From assembly GCF_003024805.1 (NCBI RefSeq), contig NZ_PUEC01000028.1, positions 1-47,542 on the forward strand: a stretch of 47,542 nucleotides of DNA. Direction: 5' to 3'. Every line of letters starts with the position of its first letter. Position 1 is the first letter of the stretch. The notes below the pieces were generated by a model. The model did not search any database and was not told the origin of the DNA. It saw nothing but the letters and a program-made list of their open reading frames with translations. The position numbers and the translations under genes are program-made. Shown here one piece after another: positions 28,189 to 35,912 of the stretch. Origin of the DNA: Duncaniella muris. GTDB lineage: Bacteria; Bacteroidota; Bacteroidia; Bacteroidales; Muribaculaceae.

Positions 28189-28224
28189 CACGGCAGGGAC
28201 GCTTTAAAAGGCGTTCCTGCCGTG
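28189..28224 (+). terminator. Hairpin between the two lyase genes
   Basis: CACGGCAGGGACGC (28189-28202) pairs with GCGTTCCTGCCGTG (28211-28224), with one G-T pair, and is followed by AATTTT. It probably attenuates transcription into the downstream fusion gene. It excludes GTG 28222 as that gene's start. Confidence 0.75.
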
Positions 28225-28242
28225 AATTTTATGAAAGTGTAT

Positions 28243-31221
28243 ATGATGAAACGGATTAATTTGCTGACAGCCGCCATACTGCTGGCATCAAGTGGCTATG
28301 CCTTGCCTCCTGACGGATTCCCGCGTTCGATGCAGCCTGACCGTCAGCGTAAGGTGATGCAAAAAGAAACAGTGCCCTCCGTATGGATCAGACCTTCGGT
28401 AGCCGCTTTTCCAGGTGCAGAGGGTTTTGGCATGTGGACCACCGGCGGCCGTGGGGGGCGGGTGTATCATGTCACGACTCTTGATGACAATGACCGGCCC
28501 GGTTCATTCCGCTATGCCTGCAATCAGGCCGGTCCGCGGACAATCGTTTTTGATGTCGACGGCACTATTTTCCTGAAATCGCCCCTGCGGCTTGAAAACC
28601 CAGATGTGACGATAGCCGGACAGACCGCACCCGGCGATGGTGTCTGCATTGCCGACTATCCGTTTCTCATCCAGGCCGACAATGTGATAGTCCGTTTCAT
28701 GCGTTTTCGTCTCGGCGACCGTGAAGTGGCCCATCACGAAGGCGACGGACTCGGCGGAAGCGGTCATCGCAATGTTATGGTTGACCATTGCTCTGTGAGC
28801 TGGAGCATAGACGAGTGCATCTCGGTCTACGGTATGACCGACTTTACCGTGCAGTGGTGCATCGCATCCCACAGTCTCCATAACAGCGGCCATCAGAAAG
28901 GAGCCCACGGCTACGGCGGAAACTGGGGTGGCAGCGGCGCGAGCTATCATCACAACCTTGTGGCAAACCATACGTCGCGCACACCGCGTCTCGGTCCGAG
29001 CCCGCATACCCAGACTGACGAGCGCATGGATCTGCGTAACAACGTGATCTATAACTACGGTTCAAACGGGTGTTATGGAGGCGAGGGCATGACAGTGAAC
29101 ATAGTCAACAATTATTTCAAACCCGGCAAGACCACAAACACCATGCCTGAGCGCATAGCCGGTCCCGGAATCCGCACCGTGCAGTATTGTCTCAACGGCC
29201 GCGGTCTTGCTGAAGACTATAACCGTCTGTTCGGCACAAGCCTGAGCCGCGATGATGTCAAAGGCTTGCGTGATGGCAAGGGGCGCAAGGGTGTGAACCG
29301 CGTGAGTGTCGGCGGCCGCGTTTTTGAGATTGACATGGCCGACAACAGTATCGAAGTCGACGGACATAAACTGAAAATCGGTTGGAACGTATGGCGCCCG
29401 ATGCTTCACAAATGGGGCCGCTTTTATGTGAGCGGCAACGAGAACCACGACATTGCGGCAGTCGGAGCCGACAACTGGGGCGTAGGTGTCAGACGCCAGA
29501 TAAAACCTGCCGGCTGCGATGGTTATTGGGATAAATCCATAGCAGATGAAATCCGTCTCAATGAGCCTATGGACTTTGAGACGGTGACTACCCATACGGC
29601 GCGTGATGCCTATGAACGGGTGCTCGACTGCGCCGGAGCTTCGCTTCGCCGTGATGCCTATGACAGTCTTGTCATCAGTGACGTGCGTGAGGGCAATGCG
29701 TCATTCGGGAAAAACGGCATCATTGACACTCAGGATGAGGTTGTCTATGCCGACGGATCGCGCGGCTGGCCTGCCCTGAACAGCGGTGTGGCTCCGGCTG
29801 ACACTGACGGCGATGGAATTCCCGATGACTGGGAGAGGGCCAACGGACTTGATCCGGATAATGCTTCTGACGGCAGTCTCATTGGTAAGTCAGGCTACAG
29901 TAATCTTGAACTCTATATGAATTCTCTGGTTGCCGAAGTAATGGAGGCCGGACTGAAGGGAGGAGCACAAAGCGCCCAGATCCGCGAGACATCTTCTTCT
30001 GATTTCGGACGTAGGTTTGAAGACCGCACTCTGCGTGTCGACTATCTCTTTACTGCCACTCCGGCCGGTGACAGGGGTGTTTCTCTTGCCGGTCAGTCAG
30101 GTATCGACGGATGGGCCGGCCGACGCCATAGAATGTCGGAACTGCCGTTGCTCGGAAACGGCACGGTCACAATGGTCTCGGAGGCAGACGGTGACACGCT
30201 CTACCGCACATCCTTCTCATCTCTTTATCATGAATGGCTTACCACCGCAGAGGCTTCAGAAGTGGCCAAGGCTTTCGAGCACACGGTGCTTCTGCCTTAT
30301 CCGGTCTCACCTGCCCGCATAAGCATCGAGCTGCTTGACAACCGCCATAAGCCTATTGCCTCGATGACCCACAGGCTTGATCCGAAAGATATTCTGATTA
30401 CAAGGAAAGGCCACGGCCGGGTGGCGGAGCACCGCTATATCCACCGTGGGGGTGATCCGAAGAACGCCATAGATGTGGCTATTCTTGCAGAGGGCTATAC
30501 AAGAGCGGAGATGGACAGTTTCTATCGTCATGCCCGTACGGCTGTGGATGCCATACTTTCCTACGAACCGTTCAAGTCGCGGGCCGACAAGTTCAATTTT
30601 GTCGCCGTGGCCACTCCTTCGGCTGACTCAGGAGTCAGTGTGCCCCGTCTGGGCGAATGGAAGTCGACAGCATTCTCTTCGCATTTCAGCACATTCTATT
30701 CAGACCGCTATCTGACGAGCCTGCATGTCAGGGATATTCATGACTCTTTGGCCAGAATACCCTATGAACATATCATAATTCTGGCAAACACTCCGGAGTA
30801 TGGCGGCGGAGGCATATATAACAGCTATACGCTGACCACATCGCGACATGCGAATTTCCGGCCTGTGGTTGTTCATGAATTCGGCCATAGTTTCGGCGGT
30901 CTGGCCGATGAATATTTCTACGAGACCGAGGCCAATGACGAGGCCTATCCCGCAGATGTGGAGCCTTGGGAACCGAACATCACCACACTTGTGGATTTTG
31001 AAAGCAAGTGGAAAGATCTGATTCCCAAAGGAACGCCGCAGCCCACACCGGTATCGGAAGCGTCGAAATGGCCGGTAGGACTTTATGAAGGAGGGGGGTA
31101 CTCTTTTCATGGAGTATATCGTCCGGCCGATGACTGCCGCATGCGCACCAACACAGCTCCGGACTTCTGTCCGGCCTGCCGCAGAGCCATGAGCCGCCTG
31201 ATCGATTTCTACACAGAATAG
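28243..31221 (+). CDS. Secreted fusion: PL1-type lyase plus M64 (IgA-type) metallopeptidase
   Basis: 992 aa from ATG 28243; 28231 and GTG 28222 are in-frame alternatives, the latter inside a hairpin. A signal peptide comes first (MMKRINLLTAAILLASSGYA). A beta-helix lyase of the same type as the preceding protein spans about 55-470: FPGAEGFGMWTTGGRGG, TIAGQTAPGDG, DHCSVSWSIDEC, HGYGGNWGG, HTSRTPRLGP. DTDGDGIPDDWE starts at 520. The rest has the layout of a whole M64 peptidase: an N-terminal beta domain (about 592-720), then the catalytic domain with zinc motif HEFGHSFGGLADEY (H878, H882, D889; base E879). Four Cys flank the end region (CRM...CPAC). The frame is open across the junction. The T9SS-like tail of the first lyase is absent. 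Confidence 0.85.
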   Translation: MMKRINLLTAAILLASSGYALPPDGFPRSMQPDRQRKVMQKETVPSVWIRPSVAAFPGAEGFGMWTTGGRGGRVYHVTTLDDNDRPGSFRYACNQAGPRTIVFDVDGTIFLKSPLRLENPDVTIAGQTAPGDGVCIADYPFLIQADNVIVRFMRFRLGDREVAHHEGDGLGGSGHRNVMVDHCSVSWSIDECISVYGMTDFTVQWCIASHSLHNSGHQKGAHGYGGNWGGSGASYHHNLVANHTSRTPRLGPSPHTQTDERMDLRNNVIYNYGSNGCYGGEGMTVNIVNNYFKPGKTTNTMPERIAGPGIRTVQYCLNGRGLAEDYNRLFGTSLSRDDVKGLRDGKGRKGVNRVSVGGRVFEIDMADNSIEVDGHKLKIGWNVWRPMLHKWGRFYVSGNENHDIAAVGADNWGVGVRRQIKPAGCDGYWDKSIADEIRLNEPMDFETVTTHTARDAYERVLDCAGASLRRDAYDSLVISDVREGNASFGKNGIIDTQDEVVYADGSRGWPALNSGVAPADTDGDGIPDDWERANGLDPDNASDGSLIGKSGYSNLELYMNSLVAEVMEAGLKGGAQSAQIRETSSSDFGRRFEDRTLRVDYLFTATPAGDRGVSLAGQSGIDGWAGRRHRMSELPLLGNGTVTMVSEADGDTLYRTSFSSLYHEWLTTAEASEVAKAFEHTVLLPYPVSPARISIELLDNRHKPIASMTHRLDPKDILITRKGHGRVAEHRYIHRGGDPKNAIDVAILAEGYTRAEMDSFYRHARTAVDAILSYEPFKSRADKFNFVAVATPSADSGVSVPRLGEWKSTAFSSHFSTFYSDRYLTSLHVRDIHDSLARIPYEHIIILANTPEYGGGGIYNSYTLTTSRHANFRPVVVHEFGHSFGGLADEYFYETEANDEAYPADVEPWEPNITTLVDFESKWKDLIPKGTPQPTPVSEASKWPVGLYEGGGYSFHGVYRPADDCRMRTNTAPDFCPACRRAMSRLIDFYTE

Positions 31222-31306
31222 CAGCCGCCCGATTGAGTCTACAATCCGCAATTGCCTGCAAATTCTTGCACAATAATAATTTCTCGGTTCATAATGGCAG
31301 AAAAGT

Positions 31307-31337
31307 TTTGATAAATAAATTAAAATCCTTACCTTTG
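31307..31337 (+). promoter_or_regulatory. Promoter of rpmE2
   Basis: TTTG (31307-31310), a 19-nt spacer and TACCTTTG (31330-31337). Transcription would start near 31344, with a leader of about 67 nt. Confidence 0.8.
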
Positions 31338-31410
31338 CACCGCCATTACGAATCTACGCGTCCTACCAGCGCAACGATAACTTCTGACAACAAAAAAATC
31401 ACGAAATAAA

Positions 31411-31665
31411 ATGAAAGCAGATCTCCATCCTTCCAACTACCGCGAAGTAGTATTCAAGGACATGTCGAACGATGAAATCTTCATCACTCGTTCCACTGTA
31501 GCCTCAAAGGAAACAATCGAAGTTGACGGCGTGACCTATCCCCTGGTTAAGCTTGAAATCACCAGCTCGTCACACCCCTTCTTCACCGGTAAGCAGAAGC
31601 TTGTCGATACCGCCGGTCGCGTGGACAAGTTCATGAGCCGTTACGGCAACCGCAAGAAGAAATAA
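31411..31665 (+). CDS. rpmE2: 50S ribosomal protein L31, type B (zinc-free)
   Basis: 84 aa. Large-subunit protein bridging to the 30S head. It starts [19 protein letters not shown] and ends with a basic RYGNRKKK tail. There is no cysteine, so it is the C-minus (type B) form that does not bind zinc. In many bacteria this paralogue replaces the zinc form under zinc limitation; in Bacteroidetes it is often the only one. No Zur box is evident. It is a single-gene unit with a strong promoter and a perfect terminator. Confidence 0.95.
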   Translation: MKADLHPSNYREVVFKDMSNDEIFITRSTVASKETIEVDGVTYPLVKLEITSSSHPFFTGKQKLVDTAGRVDKFMSRYGNRKKK

Positions 31666-31693
31666 TTCATTCTTCACGGATTCAAAGAATCAA

Positions 31694-31735
31694 CCGGCGT
31701 CCTGCAGCATTTGTCTGCAGGACGCCGGCTTCTTT
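31694..31735 (+). terminator. Terminator of rpmE2
   Basis: CCGGCGTCCTGCAG (31694-31707) and CTGCAGGACGCCGG (31715-31728) form a perfect 14-bp stem over 7 nt, followed by CTTCTTTA. Confidence 0.9.
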
Positions 31736-31780
31736 ATATATATGTGATGTTTTTGAACCGGTCTTGCGTAGCCATCCGGG

Positions 31781-31820
31781 GCGGTAAATCGGTGTCCGGT
31801 CGAGGACACCGATTTACCGC
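31781..31820. repeat. Perfect 17-bp inverted repeat in the rpmE2-LysM intergenic region
   Basis: GCGGTAAATCGGTGTCC (31781-31797) and its exact complement (31804-31820) enclose GGTCGA. No T-run follows on either strand, and a proper rpmE2 terminator is already present upstream. It could be an intergenic repeat unit or a structured leader. A TATCTTTG at 31872-31879 without a matching TTTG lies after it. The remaining bases of 31666-32015 carry no gene. Confidence 0.6.
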
Positions 31821-31960
31821 TCCGAATAGGGTGCCTTCGCTTTATCGCTCTCTTTCGGGAGGGCGGGGGTGTATCTTTGCAGAAGTTCTTTTCGATGTGG
31901 ATCTTAACCCCCCATTTTTTTATTGACTCCAAAAAATTCCGTATAATCGGTGTTAAAAGT

Positions 31961-31992
31961 AAAGATACATCAAAGAATTTGATGTATCTTTG
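31961..31992 (+). promoter_or_regulatory. Palindromic operator covering the LysM-gene promoter
   Basis: AAAGATACATCAAA (31961-31974) and TTTGATGTATCTTT (31978-31991) are perfect 14-bp inverted repeats around GAA. The right arm contains the -7 element TATCTTTG (31985-31992). The left arm lies where the -33 TTTG should be and lacks it. The geometry suggests a dimeric regulator binding over the promoter. Transcription would start near 31999, about 17 nt before the ATG. Confidence 0.6.
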
Positions 31993-32015
31993 TGGAAGTT
32001 TTTAGCCATAAGCAC

Positions 32016-33857
32016 ATGAAATTTCGTAGACTGACCATATCTGCCCTCTGTTCTCTTGCATTGGCTGCAGGCATTACGGCTGACGCCGCAGTGAAAGATC
32101 TGCCTGTCAAAGAGATAAACGGACGTTCATACCATTATTATACCGTAGAGAACAAGGAGACCATTTATTCTCTCTGCCATAAGTTCGGCATCAGCAAAGA
32201 CGAGCTTGTGAAGTTTAACCCCTCAGTGGCCGACGGACTGAAGTCAGGCTCGATGCTGTTCTTCCCGGTTGAAGAGAGCGAGGTGCTGACTCCGGACAAT
32301 GCCAACCGTCACGGAGTGCGTATGCTGAGCCATACCGTGGCAAAAGGGGAGACTATCTATGGAATCGCTAAAAAATACGGAATAAGCACCGAAGCGCTGA
32401 TCGAGCAGAACCCCGTGGTCCGCGAAGGGCTGAAGGCCGGCCAGACTCTTCATCTGACCGCTCCGGTTGTCGGCGAAGATAATTCTGCGGCCAATACGGC
32501 GGCTCCCGGAGCAGCCTCGCAGGGCACCACGGTAATCCGCACAGCTCCTGAAGGCTATATAGTAAAGAAGAAAGAGACGTTTTATTCCATAGCCAATGCC
32601 CACGGAATCACTGTGGAGCAGCTTGAAGCCGCCAATCCGGGTATTACGATCCTGAAAGAAGGCCAGGTGCTGAGCATTCCGGCTCCGCAGGGAGCAGTAG
32701 CGGCAGAGCAGCAGGCTTCTCCATCAGGCCTGATTCCGGTCGGAACTGACGGCACGGTCTCAGTCGATGACCTTGCCCGTGCATCCGGTGTGACTCCGGA
32801 GGCTAAAGAGGAGCTTTCGGTAGCGGTGGTATTGCCGTTTATGCTCAAGGAAGAAACACCCTCAAAGAGCGCGCAGCGCTACACTGAATTCTATAAAGGA
32901 TTTCTGATTGCCGTAGACAGTATGCGCCACAATGGAGTCCCGGTAAAAGTGACTGCCTATGACACTGAAGGGTCCACTGCGAAAGTCCGTCAGCTGACTT
33001 CTGACAGCACCTTGAAAGCTCATCGCATGATAATAGCCCCCGATTCGTCAGACCAGCTGGCTATACTCGGTGAATTCGGGCGTGATAACGGCATAAAAGT
33101 GCTCAACGCTTTTATAGTCCGCGATGAATGCTATCAGACTAATCCTGCCGTGATGCAGGGAAACATACCTTCGCAGCAAATGATTGACAAAGCCGCCGAA
33201 GCAATTGCCGGACGGCTGGCATATTCAACTCCCGTCTTTGTATCTCTGGCAGACGGCGCGAATGCAGACAAATCTGATTTTATCTCGGCGCTCAAATCGC
33301 GTCTTGAGTCAAAAGGAATTGAGTGGAAGACCATCACAGCCGAGGCGAAACTGACTCCGGCTGATCTTAAAAGCCTGAAGTCTGACGGGAACTATACGTT
33401 TATACCACTGTCGGCCCGTCAGAGCGATCTCAACCGCATAATGCCCGCTGTCATAGAGTGGCGCGACGAGGCCGGACTCCCGATGGTCAAGCTTGTCGGC
33501 TATCCGGAGTGGGTGACATTCCGCGGCGAGACTCTGCAGAACATGCACAATCTCAACACCACGGTGTATTCGCGTTTCTTTGTCGATGATGACAATGTGC
33601 GCACACGTCGCATGGAAGACCGTTTCAAAGGCTGGTATGGAGCCGGAATGGAAAATGCCATACCGCGTCAGGGACTGCTCGGTTTCGATACAGGCATGTT
33701 TGTGCTGGATTATCTCAAGAACCCGGTGGCACGCTATGACGGTGTGCAGAACGGCTATTCGTTCACAACCCCGGAAGGAGCCGAGGGACAGTGCAACAAT
33801 GTGCTCTATCTGATCAACTTCCGCACCGGCGGTTTAATTGAAAAAATCAATCTCTGA
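32016..33857 (+). CDS. Periplasmic protein with three LysM domains and a ligand-binding domain
   Basis: 613 aa. ATG 32016 opens the signal peptide MKFRRLTISALCSLALAAGITADA; GTG 31992 would fall in the promoter. LysM domains lie at about 41-86 (YYTVENKETIYSLCHKFGI), 105-149 (HTVAKGETIYGIAKKYGI) and 179-223 (YIVKKKETFYSIANAHGI); these bind peptidoglycan. From about 266 (LSVAVVLPFMLKE) to the end is a periplasmic-binding type-1 fold like that of amino-acid ABC receptors (YKGFLIAVDSMR). No transporter genes adjoin. The stop overlaps the next ATG by one base, so it acts with the barrel protein. The ligand is unknown. Confidence 0.8.
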   Translation: MKFRRLTISALCSLALAAGITADAAVKDLPVKEINGRSYHYYTVENKETIYSLCHKFGISKDELVKFNPSVADGLKSGSMLFFPVEESEVLTPDNANRHGVRMLSHTVAKGETIYGIAKKYGISTEALIEQNPVVREGLKAGQTLHLTAPVVGEDNSAANTAAPGAASQGTTVIRTAPEGYIVKKKETFYSIANAHGITVEQLEAANPGITILKEGQVLSIPAPQGAVAAEQQASPSGLIPVGTDGTVSVDDLARASGVTPEAKEELSVAVVLPFMLKEETPSKSAQRYTEFYKGFLIAVDSMRHNGVPVKVTAYDTEGSTAKVRQLTSDSTLKAHRMIIAPDSSDQLAILGEFGRDNGIKVLNAFIVRDECYQTNPAVMQGNIPSQQMIDKAAEAIAGRLAYSTPVFVSLADGANADKSDFISALKSRLESKGIEWKTITAEAKLTPADLKSLKSDGNYTFIPLSARQSDLNRIMPAVIEWRDEAGLPMVKLVGYPEWVTFRGETLQNMHNLNTTVYSRFFVDDDNVRTRRMEDRFKGWYGAGMENAIPRQGLLGFDTGMFVLDYLKNPVARYDGVQNGYSFTTPEGAEGQCNNVLYLINFRTGGLIEKINL

Positions 33858-34570
33858 TGGCAGGTAAGGTATTTCGTATGATTGCCGGACGGGTGCTTGT
33901 TGCGCTGGCACTTCTGCTGCCTGTCAGTGTGATGGCCCAGAGAGAATATTCGCCCAACTTTTCGATAGGAGGAAAGGCCGGAGCGACATTGTCGCGCATG
34001 TCATTCAGCCCTGAGGTGCATCAGAAGTTCACCCAGGGGCTCACTATGGGCCTTGCCTGCCGCTACACGGAGGAGAAGATCTTCGGTCTGATCGGAGAAA
34101 TCAACGTGACGCAGCGTGGATGGGCCGAGGATTTTGCCAAGGACGAGGCGCCGGAGTTCAGTTATTCACGCACTCTGACCTATGTCTCTATTCCGGTGAT
34201 GACACATATCTATTTCGGGTCACAGAAATTTCGCGGTTTTTTCAATCTCGGACCGGAGGTGGGATTTTTGCTCGGCAGTTCGATCGATGCAAATTTCGAT
34301 TATGACAACTATAAAAATATACCTAATTTCCCGCAAGGCTCTCGAACTAATGAGCAGTTGGCAATGGCTGTAGACCGCAAGTTTGACTACGGTATTGTCG
34401 GTGGGGCCGGTATGGAGATTGTGATAAAGCGCCGACACTCCATAATGCTCGAAGGCCGCTACTATTTTGGCCTGGGAAATATCTTCAAGGATTCAAAGCG
34501 TGACTTCTTTGCTGCCTCACGTAATAATTCGATCGAGATTTCACTGAAATATATGATTCGTGTGAAATAA
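33857..34570 (+). CDS. Outer-membrane beta-barrel protein, PorT-like
   Basis: 237 aa. Signal peptide ends near VSVMAQ (about residue 28). The mature protein has alternating hydrophobic strands such as FSIGGKAGATLS, YVSIPVMTHIYFG, FRGFFNLGPEVGFLLG and IMLEGRYYFGLGNIF, with a terminal strand SIEISLKYMIRVK. This fits the 'outer membrane beta-barrel / PorT family' of Bacteroidetes. Whether it serves type IX secretion or only shares the fold cannot be told. Translation is coupled to the LysM protein (TGATG overlap), suggesting a peptidoglycan-outer membrane pair. Confidence 0.75.
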   Translation: MAGKVFRMIAGRVLVALALLLPVSVMAQREYSPNFSIGGKAGATLSRMSFSPEVHQKFTQGLTMGLACRYTEEKIFGLIGEINVTQRGWAEDFAKDEAPEFSYSRTLTYVSIPVMTHIYFGSQKFRGFFNLGPEVGFLLGSSIDANFDYDNYKNIPNFPQGSRTNEQLAMAVDRKFDYGIVGGAGMEIVIKRRHSIMLEGRYYFGLGNIFKDSKRDFFAASRNNSIEISLKYMIRVK

Positions 34571-34600
34571 GCGGCTTCCGGACACAATATATACCACACG

Positions 34601-34653
34601 ACATCCCCCGCACATTCAACCGTGATCTGATTCCGGCGATGTGCGGGGGATGT
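34601..34653. terminator. Bidirectional hairpin between the barrel and SDR genes
   Basis: ACATCCCCCGCACAT (34601-34615) and ATGTGCGGGGGATGT (34639-34653) form a perfect 15-bp stem over 23 nt, between convergent genes. T-runs are weak on both sides. Confidence 0.7.
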
Positions 34654-34665
34654 GGTTATGATGCC

Positions 34666-35511
34666 TTATGCGGTTACGCTTTTATCTATCGGATCTTTGA
34701 CTTCGGCTGGCGGTTCCGGCTGGCTGAGCGACTTTTCGACGGATGCGTCTGTTTTCTCCTGGGCAGGAGTGGCGGGAGCGGAGACATTGACCGGAATGCG
34801 CTCCCAGATGCGGTCGGGGAGGAGACTCCAGAGTCTGACTGCAAGATTCCATCTCCAGTCCACGATACACAGCCTACGGCGCTTTATTATAGCGCGGACA
34901 ATGCTTGCAACTGCATGGTCAAGGCTCATTGTCATCGGGTAGACTCTGTCAGGGTTAAGCAGCGGGGTGCGTATCCATCCTGGGCGGATGTCAGTGAATG
35001 AAATGTCGAGATTCTGCATCCCGGCGAGCTGGTCGAGAGCGGTCAGATAAGCCTGCTGATATTTTTTGGATGAAGAATAGGATGCGAGCTGTCCGATTCC
35101 TTTGGTGCCGGCCACGGATGTCACGGCTGCGATGCGCCCGCGGCCTCCGTGTTCACGGAAATATCTGAAGGCAGTGTCGATCATGCGGGTGAAGCCGACC
35201 ACATTAGTCTGTGCGGTGGCCACATCATGGTCTGTCACAAGAGTCTCGTTTTCATATCCGATGCCTGCCACATGAAGATATATGTCCATTCCGCCGAGCC
35301 TTCCGATGAGATCACGGAGGTGGGAGGGAGATGCAGCGTCGTCAATGTTGATCCGCGCATAGCGGATGCGGTCAGGAAAGTCTGACTGAAGTTTGCGCAT
35401 GACTTTCTCATTGCGCCCTGCGGCTCCTACGAGCCAGCCGGCTTTCGCGAAGATTTCTGCCACACGGAGTCCGATTCCGGATGTGGCGCCCATGATTACG
35501 ATTCTCTTCAT
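34666..35511 (-). CDS. Short-chain dehydrogenase/reductase
   Basis: 281 aa. Rossmann NAD(P)-binding loop GATSGIG sits right after the start. The structural DxxVAG-like motif reads HVAGIGYEN. The catalytic set is S in VTSVAGTKG with Y and K in SYSSSKKYQ. RPGWIRTPLL is the usual post-catalytic segment. The C-terminal 60 residues are an added hydrophobic and Pro/Glu-rich tail, possibly membrane-associated (AVRLWSLLPDRIW). The substrate cannot be assigned. It is a single gene, convergent with the barrel gene. Confidence 0.85.
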   Translation of the reverse strand: MKRIVIMGATSGIGLRVAEIFAKAGWLVGAAGRNEKVMRKLQSDFPDRIRYARINIDDAASPSHLRDLIGRLGGMDIYLHVAGIGYENETLVTDHDVATAQTNVVGFTRMIDTAFRYFREHGGRGRIAAVTSVAGTKGIGQLASYSSSKKYQQAYLTALDQLAGMQNLDISFTDIRPGWIRTPLLNPDRVYPMTMSLDHAVASIVRAIIKRRRLCIVDWRWNLAVRLWSLLPDRIWERIPVNVSAPATPAQEKTDASVEKSLSQPEPPAEVKDPIDKSVTA

Positions 35512-35659
35512 TTTTTTCTGATTTGCTCAAAAGCGGATAATAGTTTGACAAGTGACTTGTCTGTTTAACACTTGGAGTCATCAGATGGTTTAAAAGCGGT
35601 CAGAGCCTGACGTTTGAGTGTGGTTTTAGTTAACTTAGGTTAAAAGATCGGGTGGAGTG

Positions 35660-35857
35660 TAACTTTGGACATGGTACTTTCGTCTTATAAACAGCACAAC
35701 GAGAAATCGCGATGGTTTGAATCGCGAGAAGTAAAAGATAGTACGAATGCAATATTAGTTAAAGCTTCTATTTTGTAATTAGTCCGTCTTTATTAGCTTT
35801 GGACGGAGAAGGTATAAAGCAATGCAGGGTTGGTCGAGATGACCGGCCCTGCATTGT
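35660..35857 (+). ncRNA. Candidate small RNA in a 400-bp gene-free stretch
   Basis: 35512-35912 has no open reading frame. It holds a -7 element TAACTTTG (35660-35667; only a poor TTAG upstream). Two clean hairpins follow, TCGCGAT/ATCGCGA (about 35706-35727) and TCCGTC/GGACGGA (about 35781-35805). The last is a 15-bp terminator-like stem (35821-35855). Promoter, structured middle and terminator together suggest an RNA of roughly 180 nt from about 35674. The last hairpin may instead just end the convergent LytS/LytTR operon. No known family is recognised; a 6S-type RNA is a possibility not supported by a visible long closing stem. Confidence 0.35.
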
Positions 35858-35862
35858 TTATG
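35819..35862. terminator. Terminator-like hairpin downstream of the LytTR gene
   Basis: AATGCAGGGTTGGTC and GACCGGCCCTGCATT (35821-35855) pair over 15 bp with G-T pairs around GAGAT. It lies 57 bp past the stop of the minus-strand regulator gene. Confidence 0.65.
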
Positions 35863-35912
35863 GCTGCTTCTGCTCTGCGCCGTAAAGTAGGGGGGAGTGG
35901 GGAAGGGCGGTT

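Noticed and set aside
28222-28242. Earlier GTG start of the lyase-peptidase
   Set aside because: It lies inside the right arm of a terminator-like hairpin, and the signal peptide begins properly at 28243.
31711-31926. Open frames on both strands between rpmE2 and the LysM gene
   Set aside because: They are created by perfect inverted repeats and show no protein-like composition.
34639-35001. 120-codon open frame opposite the SDR gene
   Set aside because: Antisense to a clear oxidoreductase and overlaps a terminator stem.
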